A stretch of DNA of 64,000 bases from Oceanicola sp. 502str15 (GCF_024105635.1 NZ_WYDQ01000001.1:2480001-2544000), one strand, 5' to 3'. Shown: positions 8,211 through 16,991, counted from the first letter of the stretch. Notes: generated by a model not told the origin, from the sequence alone. Translations and numbers: made by a program.

Positions 8211-9303
8211 GGGCCGTGGCCTCCCCGTTTGCTGCCTCGGCAAGGGCGGCGGCAAGTTGGCGCTGCGCCTCCCCGGCCCCCTCGTCGGTGTCAACGTCTT
8301 GACGCAGGAGCAGGTGCGGCAGACCCGCCTCTTCGGCGGCGCGCAGGAGGTCGGGGTATTCCCAACCGAAGTGGCCATCTTCAGGGGGCATGTGGAAAAG
8401 GAGGAGTTCGTGGGCCCCGGCGGCGATCCGGCGGCGCAGCCAGGCGGAGCGCAGGGGGCCGGGCATGCGGGGGCTGGAAGCATGTGTCATGTACCACGCC
8501 GCCATACCGGGAAGCCCACTTTGCGGATCGAGCAAGGGGAGACCGGCGGCGCGCGCCCCCGTCCAGTCGTCCTCGGCGGTAATGTTTGCGCCCGCGGCTT
8601 CGACGACCTGATGCAGACGGGCGTTCAGCAGTGGCAAGGCGGGGGCGAGCAACACCCGGACCGGTCGAGCGGGCAATTCGGCAGTCTCGGGCGCGGCGGT
8701 CGAGAGCCGGTCCTGCATCTTGGCAATCAGCCGTTGCGCTCGTGCGCCGGAAACACGGCCTGCCTCGCGCCGCTCCTGAAGCGTGGTGAGCGCGGCGCGG
8801 TGGGCATTGCAAAGGGCCGTCGCTGCCTGCAGCGCGGCCCCTTCCGCCTCGCGCCCGGTTATGGCGGTCAACCGCTGCGAAAGCTCGCGCAGCCTGTCTT
8901 CAACATAGGACCGGATCGAGGGGCGTTGGGTGTAAAGGATATCAAAGGTATGGAGCGGCGGGATCGCGTGGTTGCCGCGCCGTTGCTCCTCCTTGAGATA
9001 CTGGAACAGGAAGCGATGCGCATCGGAGTCGCCGGAGACGATCAGCAAGGCGCATTCGCGGAAGTCGCCCGCGGTGATCCGGGAAAAGAGTGCACGCGTC
9101 TCGCTGTCGTGCTCGGCTTCGAGGGCCCCAACGCTGCTCCGGGGCCCCAGCCCCTCGGCCCGTATCGGCACCGGCAGGCACCCGGCCGCGAGAACGAGTT
9201 CGAGCGGCACCGCATGGCCCACGACCGCAACGCGTGGGGCATCCGCGGCCAGCACGAGACCATGCCGTGCGGCGTCTTGAACGAGGGTGTGACGAGAGGT
9301 CAT
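8200..9303 (-). CDS. 2-hydroxyacyl-CoA dehydratase family protein, second subunit-like
   Basis: A 367-residue protein of the same superfamily as its downstream neighbour. PLELVLAAGCLPVPIRAEG near residue 33 corresponds to the family's 'PeElihAaGl-P' motif. The central HAIPPLHTFDILYTQRPSIRS and YVEDRLRELSQRLTAITGR blocks and the C-terminal GWEYPDLLRAAEEAGLPHLLL also fit. The usual Cys-Asp cluster motif is replaced by IVSGDSDAHRF, and the usual C-terminal Cys before the WEYP-like block reads MPPEDGHFG. The ATG at 9303 was preferred over a GTG at 9312. Overlap with the next gene suggests a heterodimer made in equal amounts, as in genuine dehydratases. Function is unknown. Confidence 0.7.
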   Translation of the reverse strand: MTSRHTLVQDAARHGLVLAADAPRVAVVGHAVPLELVLAAGCLPVPIRAEGLGPRSSVGALEAEHDSETRALFSRITAGDFRECALLIVSGDSDAHRFLFQYLKEEQRRGNHAIPPLHTFDILYTQRPSIRSYVEDRLRELSQRLTAITGREAEGAALQAATALCNAHRAALTTLQERREAGRVSGARAQRLIAKMQDRLSTAAPETAELPARPVRVLLAPALPLLNARLHQVVEAAGANITAEDDWTGARAAGLPLLDPQSGLPGMAAWYMTHASSPRMPGPLRSAWLRRRIAAGAHELLLFHMPPEDGHFGWEYPDLLRAAEEAGLPHLLLRQDVDTDEGAGEAQRQLAAALAEAANGEATAHAN

Positions 9304-9365
9304 GCGGAACACCTGACGGGAGGAATTTTGCCGCCGGGCCCGAAGACCCGGCGGCGGGGAGGAAC

Positions 9366-10379
9366 TCAGGACACGCCGAGCGCGGCAAAGATCTCGGGCT
9401 GCGCCGCCTTGACGGCGTCGAGGTCGATGTCGGTGATGGCGGGAGCCGGAAGCGTTCCGGGAAGCTCGCCCAGCGGCGAGGTGTTGTTGGAGTTATAAAG
9501 CGCCTGCCCTTCCTCCCCGAGGAGGAACGACATCAGCACCTTGGCCGCGTTAGGGTGCGGCGCGTCCTTGGAAATGCCGGCAAGCACCGAGGAGGCCACG
9601 GTGGGCTCGGGCATCGCCAGCTCGATCGGCGCGCCCTGCTCCTTGAGGGTTGGCAGCAGGTTGGGATAGGCGGGCGCGCAGATCGCCGAAGCGCCCGCGG
9701 CAACCTGCTGGGCGCCCAGCGTGGCGCTCTCCACCAGGCGCGGTTCCTGCGCGGCGAGCGCCTTCAGGTAGTCTTCGCCGAAGGCCTCGCGCAGGGCGTA
9801 GTAGAACACCGAGGTATAAAAGCCGTTGCGCGGATCGACCAGCGTGAGGCGGCCCTTCATCGACGGGTCGATCAGGCTCTGCCAGTCGGGCGCGCCCTCG
9901 ACCTGCCCGGTGTTGTAGGCCAGCCCGTGCGGCAGGAGCTGGACCATATAGAAATTCTCGGTGCGGAACTGCTCGGGAAAGTCTGCGCTGTCGTCCAGCT
10001 CCGTGACCGGCGCGAGCCATCCCTTGGCGGAGGCGTCATTCATGAAGAAGCGGTCAGTCATGGCCAGGGCATCGGCCACCACGGCGCCCGCATCCGCCTC
10101 GCCGGCATAGCGCTGGCCCATCGCGCCGGAGGTGAGGCGCTGGTAGTCGAGGTCGATGCCATACTTGGCCTCGAACCCTTCGACGAAGGGCTGCGCGATG
10201 GTCTCGGGCACCACGCTGTAGAAGGTCACGGTGCCCTCTGCCTTGGCGGCGGCAATCACCTCGTCGGTCAGTGCGAAGGCACTGCGCGGCATCAGCGTGG
10301 CCGCACCGACGGCGGCAAGGCCTCCGGCCAGAACGCTGCGCCGGGTGGGCGATGCTGCTTTGGATTTCTTGTAGGTCAT
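9366..10379 (-). CDS. ABC transporter substrate-binding protein, Fe3+/amine type, Tat-exported
   Basis: A 337-residue periplasmic binding protein of the FbpA/AfuA/PotD-like group. The N-terminus has a twin-arginine signal, SPTRRSVLAGGLAAVGAATL, so it is exported folded. The mature protein starts LTDEVIAAAKAEGTVTFYSV and has the family's GKLTLVDPRNGF-like and YNSNNTSPLGELPG segments. The start at 10379 fits the Tat signal and a GGGAGG ribosome site. Proteins of this group bind ferric iron, but also 2-aminoethylphosphonate, polyamines or other organic ligands. The catabolic neighbours favour an organic ligand; that is inference. The 35-base leader between the permease stop and this start resembles the operon's main operator and leader. 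Confidence 0.88.
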   Translation of the reverse strand: MTYKKSKAASPTRRSVLAGGLAAVGAATLMPRSAFALTDEVIAAAKAEGTVTFYSVVPETIAQPFVEGFEAKYGIDLDYQRLTSGAMGQRYAGEADAGAVVADALAMTDRFFMNDASAKGWLAPVTELDDSADFPEQFRTENFYMVQLLPHGLAYNTGQVEGAPDWQSLIDPSMKGRLTLVDPRNGFYTSVFYYALREAFGEDYLKALAAQEPRLVESATLGAQQVAAGASAICAPAYPNLLPTLKEQGAPIELAMPEPTVASSVLAGISKDAPHPNAAKVLMSFLLGEEGQALYNSNNTSPLGELPGTLPAPAITDIDLDAVKAAQPEIFAALGVS

Positions 10380-10391
10380 GTCAGGTCCTCC

Positions 10392-10412
10392 CTTGGTATG
10401 ATCTTGATGTCC
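10392..10412. promoter_or_regulatory. Possible second GntR-type site, internal to the ABC operon
   Basis: The gap before the binding-protein gene contains CTTGGTATGATCTTGATGTC. It matches the main operator region at 13262-13282 almost base for base after one inserted G, although the inverted symmetry is weaker. On the minus strand it runs straight into the GGGAGG ribosome site. It may be an internal regulator site, or a leader duplicated with the gene. Confidence 0.35.
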
Positions 10413-10414
10413 GG

Positions 10415-12130
10415 TCATTTGCCGATGCCTGCGAGCGTGCGGTTGGAGAGCCACAGGATCAGGGCAATGACGGTTGAGTTGATGATGGTGACGCCAATCG
10501 CCAGCGCCGCGACCTGGGGGAAACTTCCGTAGTTCCACAGGTCCATCAGCACCCGGCCGATCACCGGGGTCTGCGAGCCGGCGAGGATGGCCGAGGCCGT
10601 CACTTCGCCGGCAGTCTGGATGAAGATGATCGCCCACCCGGCCGCCAACCCCGGCGCGGCCAGCGGCAGCATGATGCGGAAGAAGATCCGCAGCCCGCTG
10701 GCCCCGCAGACACGTGCGGCTTCGCCAAGCTCCCGGCCGATCCCGGCGGCGGTGGCAATGGCCGTGCGCCCGGCGAAGGGCAGCGCCATCACCACGTAGG
10801 CCGCCAGCAGCACCAGCAGGCTGTTGCGCAGGTTGAAGGGCGGCAGGGCGAAGGCGATGAGAAAGCTCACGCCGATGACCGTGTGCGGAATGGTTGCCGG
10901 AATGGCGGTGAGTGTATCGGCGGCGCGGGCCTCGAACGAGCGGTTGAAGTGGCCGAAGAGCACGATGAAGCCGATCACCAGCATCGTCACAGTGGCAGTT
11001 ATCGCCCCGAGCCCGAGGCTGTTCACAAGCGATTGGCTCACCGGACCGGATTGCAGGAAGGCCACCCGGTAGTTCTGAAGGCTCAGGACCGACCAGTTTA
11101 TGTCGGGCGTCCAGAACGGCTGGAAGGAGACCAGAAGCAGGGCCAGCAGCGGCAAAAGGACGGTGATGGTCACGTAGGCCAGTACGAAGCCCCGCGCCAG
11201 CCAGCGCCAGCGGCCGAGCTGCTCCCGATTGACCCGAAAGCCGCGCCCGCCGATCCCGGCGCTGCGACCCTCACGGGAGAAATACCGCTGCCCGATGAGG
11301 AGAAGTTGCACCACCATCATCATCGCGAAGGCCAGCGCCAGCGCCAGTCCGGTATTGGGCGGGTAATGCTCCAAAAGGCGGAAGACATAGACTGAAAGCA
11401 CGTCGATCCGCGCGCCGGTTCCGATGACGAAGGGCACCGAGAACAGGCCCAGCCCGGCGATGGTGCACATCACCACGGCCGCGCCGATGGCAGGCGCGAT
11501 GGCCGGCAGCGTGACCCTGATGAAAGTCTTGAACGGGCTCGCACCGAAGACCCGTGCGGCCTCTTCGATCGAGGGGTCGATCCGGCGGAAGGCGGCGGAA
11601 AGGATCAGGTAGATATAGGGCACGAGGTAAAGACCGGTGAGCAGCACCAGACCGGCGAAGCTGTAAACTTCGATCGGCCCGGAGTTTGCCTCGAACCCCA
11701 GCGGCGCAAGGAGCTTGCGCAATGCGATGTTGAGAAAGCCCGCGTTGCTGTCGAGCAGGATGCCCCAGCCCATCACACCGGCCACGGGCGGCAGCAGGAG
11801 CGGAAAGAGCGGCATGAGCTGCCCGATCAGCGGCAGGCGGGCGTCTGTGCGCTCGTCGATCCAGGCCAGAAGGGCCGCCACGGCCAGCGCGACAATGGAC
11901 GAGAGCACCACGACCATCGCGGTGTTTCGCAACATTGCGAGGATGGCGGCCCATGGCACGCTGCGCTCGCCTTCAGAGGTCACGCGGGTGGCCGCGTCGA
12001 ACACCGTCATCCCCAGCGGGTAGACGATCAGCAGCGCGAGGGCCCCGAGCAGCAGCATCGAGATCACCCGGATCATGTCGGGCCCGCCGCGCTCGGGCGT
12101 ACCCCCGGCAGGTGTGGTGGCGCCGCTCAT
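10415..12130 (-). CDS. ABC transporter permease, fused two-domain (FbpB/ThiP type)
   Basis: A 571-residue inner-membrane protein made of two fused permease domains, about 12 helices in total. Each half has an EAA loop that contacts the ATPase: EEAARVFGASPFKTFIRVTLP near residue 190 and GEAARVCGASGLRIFFRIMLP near residue 477. Such fused permeases are the rule for Fe3+-type importers. Its ATG overlaps the stop of the ATPase gene by four bases (ATGA at 12130-12127). The first 18 residues are Gly/Pro rich, and the Met of MIRVISMLLLG (12076) is another possible start. It forms one importer with the flanking ATPase and Tat-exported binding protein. Confidence 0.93.
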   Translation of the reverse strand: MSGATTPAGGTPERGGPDMIRVISMLLLGALALLIVYPLGMTVFDAATRVTSEGERSVPWAAILAMLRNTAMVVVLSSIVALAVAALLAWIDERTDARLPLIGQLMPLFPLLLPPVAGVMGWGILLDSNAGFLNIALRKLLAPLGFEANSGPIEVYSFAGLVLLTGLYLVPYIYLILSAAFRRIDPSIEEAARVFGASPFKTFIRVTLPAIAPAIGAAVVMCTIAGLGLFSVPFVIGTGARIDVLSVYVFRLLEHYPPNTGLALALAFAMMMVVQLLLIGQRYFSREGRSAGIGGRGFRVNREQLGRWRWLARGFVLAYVTITVLLPLLALLLVSFQPFWTPDINWSVLSLQNYRVAFLQSGPVSQSLVNSLGLGAITATVTMLVIGFIVLFGHFNRSFEARAADTLTAIPATIPHTVIGVSFLIAFALPPFNLRNSLLVLLAAYVVMALPFAGRTAIATAAGIGRELGEAARVCGASGLRIFFRIMLPLAAPGLAAGWAIIFIQTAGEVTASAILAGSQTPVIGRVLMDLWNYGSFPQVAALAIGVTIINSTVIALILWLSNRTLAGIGK

Positions 12131-13245
12131 GCCGCGGCTCGGTTTGCCGCGAAGACGCGCACGCGCTCGGGGTCCACACCGAAGGAGATGCGGTCGCCGG
12201 CCTGGTAGTTGGCATCGTCGGGAAGCGAGAGGGTCAAATCCTGATCCCCGACACGGAGGATCACATCCACCGAGGTTCCGAGGAAGATCGAGCGCTCGAC
12301 GCTGCCCTCGATACGGTTGGCGGTGTCGGCGCCGGGCGCGCAGACATGGGGGCGGAACATCACAGTTGCGGGCTGACCGGGAGAAAGCGGCTCGGCGCAG
12401 CGGCCGAGGATCTCGCCGAGGCCGGTCGCGATACGGGCCATGTTGCCTTCGACTGCCACCACGGTGCCCGCCACCTCATTGGTCCGGCCCACGAAATCGG
12501 CAACGTAGCGCGATTGCGAATCCTGAAATATGCCGCGCCCACTGCCCTGCTGCGCCACGCACCCCTTGTTCATCACCACGATCCGGTCGCCCAGCACCAT
12601 GGCCTCGTCCTGATCGTGGGTCACGAAGACCGCCGCAAAGCCGATCTCGCGCTGAAGCCGCACCAGTTCGTGGCGCAAGGTCTCGCGCACCTTTGCATCG
12701 AGGTTGGAAAGCGGCTCGTCGAAGAGCACCACATCCGCGCGCCCGACGATCGCGCGGGCAAGCGCCACCCGCTGCTGCTGACCGCCGCTGAGCTGCCCGA
12801 CATAGGAGCGCCGAAAGTCGGCAAGGCCGACGGTTTCGAGCACTTCTGCAACGCGCTCGGCGATTTCGGCCTTGGCCACGCCCGCGCATTTCAGCGGGAA
12901 GGCGATGTTCTCTTCGACGTTGAGATGTGGCCAGAGCGCATAGGACTGGAACACCATGCTGAGGTTGCGCTTTTCCGGCGGTAGCCAGGTGCCGGTATCG
13001 CCGCAAAAGACAGTCCGCCCGCCGACGGCCACTTGCCCGGCTTGCGGGCGCTCCAGCCCCGCAATGCAGCGAAGAAGCGTGGTCTTGCCACACCCGGAGG
13101 GTCCGAGCAGCACGACGAATTCGCCCGCCCCAACCTCGAGACTGACGTCCTTTAGGCCAATGTGACCTGTGACGGGGTCCCCGTAGATCTTGGTCAGCCC
13201 CCGCACCTCAACGGTCGGCTTCCCCTGCGCAGTATTGGCGGTCAC
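12127..13245 (-). CDS. ABC transporter ATP-binding protein (Fe3+/polyamine type)
   Basis: A 372-residue cytoplasmic ATPase of the PotA/FbpC group. It has Walker [10 protein letters not shown] near residue 42, the signature [15 protein letters not shown] near 139, Walker B VVLFDEP and a switch His in [12 protein letters not shown]-terminal TOBE-like regulatory domain occupies about residues 250-372. The start is GTG at 13245, preceded by GGGAGGAG. It is the first gene of the long minus-strand operon, 21 bases downstream of a perfect palindrome, so it should be the most directly controlled gene in the cluster. Confidence 0.95.
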   Translation of the reverse strand: MTANTAQGKPTVEVRGLTKIYGDPVTGHIGLKDVSLEVGAGEFVVLLGPSGCGKTTLLRCIAGLERPQAGQVAVGGRTVFCGDTGTWLPPEKRNLSMVFQSYALWPHLNVEENIAFPLKCAGVAKAEIAERVAEVLETVGLADFRRSYVGQLSGGQQQRVALARAIVGRADVVLFDEPLSNLDAKVRETLRHELVRLQREIGFAAVFVTHDQDEAMVLGDRIVVMNKGCVAQQGSGRGIFQDSQSRYVADFVGRTNEVAGTVVAVEGNMARIATGLGEILGRCAEPLSPGQPATVMFRPHVCAPGADTANRIEGSVERSIFLGTSVDVILRVGDQDLTLSLPDDANYQAGDRISFGVDPERVRVFAANRAAA

Positions 13246-13265
13246 GTGCTCTCCTCCCTCTCTTG

Positions 13266-13281
13266 GTATATCTTGATATAC
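13266..13281. promoter_or_regulatory. Palindromic operator of the GntR-controlled catabolic operon
   Basis: GTATATCTTGATATAC is a perfect inverted repeat of two 7-base arms with a 2-base centre. It lies in the 133-base region between the divergent ATPase and GntR genes. Size and AT-rich composition fit operators of FCD-type GntR regulators, which often bind TGGTATACCA-like sites; the left flank here reads TTGGTATA. It is probably the binding site of the adjacent regulator, controlling both directions. Confidence 0.65.
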
Positions 13282-13378
13282 GAAAACATTTTTGGGTCAA
13301 CCAAGTTGTCTCGCGCCTCTCCATATGCCAGCTTCACGCTTGGTCTGGTTGTCGGGCCGAGGCAGCGCATTTTGAGTG

Positions 13379-14065
13379 ATGGCAAGCAAATCCAACGACT
13401 TACTTAGCAAGACCGCCTACACGGAAATCCGAAACGCCCTCCGTGACGGCTCAATTCGGCCCGGAGACCGCATTCGTGAACGCGAGTTGTCCGACACTCT
13501 TGGCCTCGGACGTACGCCGATTCGAGAAGCGTTGAAGCGGCTGGAGTTCGAAGGCTTTCTCGCACATTCGCCCGAGACCGGTCTCGTCTACCGCAAGCTG
13601 ACCCAGACCGACATTGTCGAGATCCATGCTGTGGTCGGCGTATTGCTCGGCCTCGCGGCCTCCGAAGCCGCGCGCAACGCCAACGACGCGGAAATTCACG
13701 CCATGCAAGAGCTCCTCGCGCACCTGAGCGCCAACGTCGAAAAGAGTGACAGCGAAGTGCTTCGCGCGGCCCATCGCCTGGATACAATGATCCTGGCCAG
13801 CGCTCGAAATCAGTTTCTGCTGGCCCAACTCGAACTCATCAGCGACCGCCTGGGCTTGCAGTCCACGGGTAAGTCCACCTTCACCCGGATTGAGCGCAGA
13901 CAGGCATTCAAGGAGGACATGACTCGCACCGTCAACGCAATCTCCAACCGCGACGCCACTGGAGCGGAAAGGGCGGCGCGTGAGCGGAGTGAGCGTGGCT
14001 TGAGGGCCAGGCTTTCCATGGATTTCGAGGAAAGCGACCTGGGCGAGAACGCTGTCCAGTTCTGA
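13379..14065 (+). CDS. GntR-family transcriptional regulator, FCD type
   Basis: A 228-residue DNA-binding regulator. Residues about 10-75 form the winged helix-turn-helix, with ERELSDTLGLGRTPIREALK as recognition region. The rest is an all-helical FCD ligand-binding domain starting near TDIVEIHAVVGVLLGLAASEAA. FCD regulators usually release DNA when they bind an organic acid linked to the pathway. The ATG at 13379 directly follows an in-frame GTG; either could be used. It faces the catabolic operon across a palindromic site and is very likely its repressor. Codon use looks slightly less GC-biased than in the neighbours. Confidence 0.9.
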   Translation: MASKSNDLLSKTAYTEIRNALRDGSIRPGDRIRERELSDTLGLGRTPIREALKRLEFEGFLAHSPETGLVYRKLTQTDIVEIHAVVGVLLGLAASEAARNANDAEIHAMQELLAHLSANVEKSDSEVLRAAHRLDTMILASARNQFLLAQLELISDRLGLQSTGKSTFTRIERRQAFKEDMTRTVNAISNRDATGAERAARERSERGLRARLSMDFEESDLGENAVQF

Positions 14066-14353
14066 ACGCCTGCAAACGCGCGCGCTAATGATCCGAGGGC
14101 AACAATTTGGATCCCAAAGGTCAATCCACATGCCGCTCGCTTGGCCGAAGCAGAAGGTTCCTCACATCAGAGTCGTACCACCGCCCGCCCCTTAGCGTGA
14201 GGATCCCGCGCGCATTTTGCTCGCCCGCAATCGCCCAGGCGACACACGCCCTTCCACCGTATCTCCTCGACGCCTGAGCGCCCTGCCCTGCTTTCCGACC
14301 GGCTCACCGCGCCCGGGATGGCGCCCCGGCACACCGGCCTCCACACACTCCAG

Positions 14354-14380
14354 AGCCGCGCGGGAAACCGGGCGGCTTTT
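14354..14380 (+). terminator. Candidate Rho-independent terminator after the GntR gene
   Basis: The 338-base gap between the convergent GntR and ectR genes holds no credible gene. Near its right end is a hairpin with arms AGCCGCGCGG and CCGGGCGGCT (one mismatch), a GAAA loop and a following run of four T. It points in the plus direction and could stop transcripts from the GntR gene before ectR. Confidence 0.55.
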
Positions 14381-14402
14381 CCGTGCCGCCCCTGCGCGCC
14401 CC

Positions 14403-14879
14403 TCAGCTGGTTTCCCGAAACTCGCCGGTATCCAGCACGGGAGAGGCGTCGATATTCTCGGCGTCCAGCATCGCGGCCACGCGTTCCAGCGCGGCGATCA
14501 GCGAGGCTTGCTCCCAGTCTTCCAGCGCCGAAAACTTGCCCACGAAACGCTGCTGCAACGGGTTGGGCGCATCCTTGATCGCCTGCAGGCCCTTGGCGGT
14601 GGGTTCGATGTTGGTCTGCCGCCGGTCGGTCTGGGAGCGCTCGCGCACCACCATTTCCTGCCGCACCAGCTTGTCGACCAGCGATGTCACCGTGGCCTGC
14701 GTGATCCGCATCTGTTGCGCGATCTGGGTGGCGTTGCGCCGCCCGCTCTCGGCGACGATCTGCAACACGCGAAACTGCGCGGCAGACAGGCCCACCGACT
14801 GCGCCAGCTCATGGCCGAACCGGTCGGTCGCGCGGAGGATGCGGCGCAGGGCAATCAGGCTGGTGTCGATACGATCCAT
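14403..14879 (-). CDS. ectR: MarR-family regulator of ectoine synthesis (EctR-like)
   Basis: A 158-residue MarR-type winged-helix protein. RNATQIAQQMRITQATVTSL is the helix-turn-helix, followed by the wing DKLVRQEMVVRERSQTDRRQT with its conserved DRR. It is divergent from ectA, the standard place for EctR, a repressor of ectABC in methylotrophs and related bacteria that loses its grip at high salt. The ATG at 14879 begins MDRIDTSLIALRRILRATDR; a longer reading to 14984 would add an atypical extension. Assignment as EctR rests on position plus family. Confidence 0.85.
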   Translation of the reverse strand: MDRIDTSLIALRRILRATDRFGHELAQSVGLSAAQFRVLQIVAESGRRNATQIAQQMRITQATVTSLVDKLVRQEMVVRERSQTDRRQTNIEPTAKGLQAIKDAPNPLQQRFVGKFSALEDWEQASLIAALERVAAMLDAENIDASPVLDTGEFRETS

Positions 14880-15100
14880 GGACGGATGCTGGCAGAACAA
14901 GAGAGCCGGATCAATGACGCGTCTGCACGCCCCCGGGCTCAAAACTTCGACTTTCAAAGTAACGAATCGCCGAAAAGCATGCAATACCGCCTTATTTTGC
15001 GGCGTTCATAGCGAATTCCGACTATCTTGGCCGTGCTTCTTGAAAGTGTCACATCGAGCTGTTACTTAGCCAGTCAAAGCAAAATGGAGGCATTGGCCAG
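14880..15100. promoter_or_regulatory. ectR-ectA divergent control region with candidate EctR sites
   Basis: This 221-base region is visibly richer in A and T than the genes on either side. It holds two inverted copies of AAGTAAC/GTTACTT, at 14957-14963 and 15061-15067, and the small palindrome CTTTCAAAG at 14951-14959. A possible ectA promoter is TTGAAA at 15040-15045 with TACTTA at 15063-15068 (17-base spacing); its -10 is weak and overlaps the second site. Binding of EctR here is inferred. The ectA ribosome site is GGAGG, ten bases before the ATG. Confidence 0.4.
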
Positions 15101-15631
15101 ATGCGGCACGCGTTGGAAATTTTCCGGAAGAACACCCCTATGCTACGGGAACCCGTGGCAGAGGACGGGGCGGATATCTGGGAGTTGGTGCGCGCCTGCA
15201 AACCGCTCGACGAAAACTCGATGTATTGCAATCTGATCCAATGCGATCATTTCAAGGACACCTGTGTCGTGGCCGAGCTCGACGGCGATGTCGTCGGCTG
15301 GGTCTCTGCCTATGTGCTGCCCAACGATCCCGAGACCCTGTTTGTCTGGCAGGTCGCCGTGTCGGCGAAGGCCCGCGGCACCGGGCTTGGCACCAAGATG
15401 CTGGGCTCGCTGCTCGAGCGCGAGGTCTGTGCCGGCGTGAAGCGCATGCAAACCACGATCACCGCCGACAACAAGGCGTCCTGGGCCCTGTTCCGCAAGT
15501 TCGCGACCAACATGGACGCGCCGCTTGATGCGCAGGCCCACTTCACCGAGACGCTGCACTTCCGCGAGCGTCACAGCACGGAACACATGGTCACGATCGA
15601 CCTTGAAGAGCAGATGCGCGACGTGGCCTGA
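15101..15631 (+). CDS. ectA: L-2,4-diaminobutyrate acetyltransferase
   Basis: A 176-residue GNAT enzyme that transfers acetyl from acetyl-CoA to the 4-amino group of L-2,4-diaminobutyrate, the second step of ectoine synthesis. LREPVAEDGADIWELVRACKPLDENSMYCN is the typical EctA opening, and VAVSAKARGTGLGTKML is the acetyl-CoA binding motif (RxxGxG type) near residue 88. Length matches the family. It is the first gene of an operon with ectB, ectC and ask. The product gives osmotic protection and is expected to be salt-induced. Confidence 0.97.
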   Translation: MRHALEIFRKNTPMLREPVAEDGADIWELVRACKPLDENSMYCNLIQCDHFKDTCVVAELDGDVVGWVSAYVLPNDPETLFVWQVAVSAKARGTGLGTKMLGSLLEREVCAGVKRMQTTITADNKASWALFRKFATNMDAPLDAQAHFTETLHFRERHSTEHMVTIDLEEQMRDVA

Positions 15632-15694
15632 CACCGGCCGCGTCCCGAAGTGGCGTCTGCTGCTCCGAATTCCCTGATCCGAAGAGGAAACCCT

Positions 15695-16987
15695 ATGTCG
15701 ACTGATACGTCAGCGAACACATCCGTATTTCAACGCCGTGAATCCGAAGCCCGCAGCTACTGCCGGGGCTTCGATGCGGTTTTCACCAAGGCAACCGGCT
15801 CGGAAGTGACCGACGCCGAGGGCCGCAGCTACATCGACTTTCTCGCCGGCTGCTCGTCGCTCAACTACGGCCACAACGACGCCGACATGAAAGCGGCGCT
15901 GATCGACCACATCAGCCGCGATGGCCTGGCCCACGGGCTCGACCTGCACACCGATGCCAAGGCGGGCTTCCTGTCGGCCTTCGAAGAGCACATCCTCCAG
16001 CCGCGTGACATGGACCACAAGGTCATGTTCACCGGCCCGACCGGCGCCAATGCCGTCGAGGCGGCGATGAAGCTGGCCCGCAAGGTGACGGGGCGGACCA
16101 ATATCGTGTCGTTCACCAACGGCTTTCACGGCGTCACCATGGGCGCGCTCGCCGCAACCGGCAACGGCTACCACCGCGGCGGCGCAGGCGCCGACCTCAG
16201 CGGCGTGACCCGGATGCCCTACGACGGCTACCTGCCCGGCACCGGCGACACCGCCGACTACCTCGAGGCCATGCTGTCCGACGGCTCCAGCGGCGTCGAT
16301 GCGCCGGCCGCGATCCTGCTCGAAACCGTGCAGGGCGAAGGCGGGCTCAACGTGGCCAGCAAGGCCTGGGTCAAGCGCGTGGCCGATCTTGCCAAGAAGC
16401 ACGGCGCGCTGCTGATCGTCGACGACATCCAGGCGGGCTGCGGCCGCACCGGCACCTTCTTCTCCTTCGAGGAGATGGGCGTGACCCCTGACATCGTCAC
16501 CATGGCCAAGTCGATCTCCGGCTTCGGCCTGCCGATGGCGCTCATGCTCGTGCGCCCCGAATACGACATCTTCGGCCCGGCCGAGCACAACGGCACCTTC
16601 CGGGGCAACACCCACGCCTTCGTCACCGCCAAGGTGGCGATCGAGAAGTTCTGGGCCGATCCCGCCTTCCAGACCGAGCTGGCCGAAAAGACCCAACTCA
16701 TCCAGGAGCGGCTCACCGAACTGGCCGAGCTCGTTCCGGGCGCCAAGCTCAAGGGGCGCGGGTTGATGCAGGGCGTCGACGTCGGCTCGGGCGAGCTGGC
16801 GGGCGCGATCTGCGGCCGTGCCTTCAAGGGCGGCCTGATCATCGAGACCTCGGGCAACGAGGATCACGTGGTCAAGGTTCTGGCCCCGATCACCACATCC
16901 AAGGAAACCTTCACCAAAGGCTTCGACATCCTCCTGGACGCGGCGCGCGACGTGCTGTCGGGTCCGTCGAAAATTGCAGCGGAGTAA
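15695..16987 (+). CDS. ectB: Diaminobutyrate-2-oxoglutarate aminotransferase
   Basis: A 430-residue class III, PLP-dependent aminotransferase that makes L-2,4-diaminobutyrate from aspartate semialdehyde, using glutamate as amino donor. GPTGANAVEAAMKLARK binds the PLP phosphate, LLIVDDIQAGCGRTG includes the Asp that contacts the PLP nitrogen, and the Schiff-base Lys lies in TMAKSISGFGLPMAL. The ATG at 15695 follows AGAGGA and gives MSTDTSANTSVFQRRESEAR; an upstream reading to 15650 has no family support. It lies 63 bases after ectA and 4 bases before ectC. Confidence 0.97.
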   Translation: MSTDTSANTSVFQRRESEARSYCRGFDAVFTKATGSEVTDAEGRSYIDFLAGCSSLNYGHNDADMKAALIDHISRDGLAHGLDLHTDAKAGFLSAFEEHILQPRDMDHKVMFTGPTGANAVEAAMKLARKVTGRTNIVSFTNGFHGVTMGALAATGNGYHRGGAGADLSGVTRMPYDGYLPGTGDTADYLEAMLSDGSSGVDAPAAILLETVQGEGGLNVASKAWVKRVADLAKKHGALLIVDDIQAGCGRTGTFFSFEEMGVTPDIVTMAKSISGFGLPMALMLVRPEYDIFGPAEHNGTFRGNTHAFVTAKVAIEKFWADPAFQTELAEKTQLIQERLTELAELVPGAKLKGRGLMQGVDVGSGELAGAICGRAFKGGLIIETSGNEDHVVKVLAPITTSKETFTKGFDILLDAARDVLSGPSKIAAE

Positions 16988-16991
16988 CACC

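Noticed and set aside
14066..14402. Small gene between the GntR regulator and ectR
   Set aside because: Frames there have no ribosome site or recognisable protein; only a terminator-like hairpin is supported.
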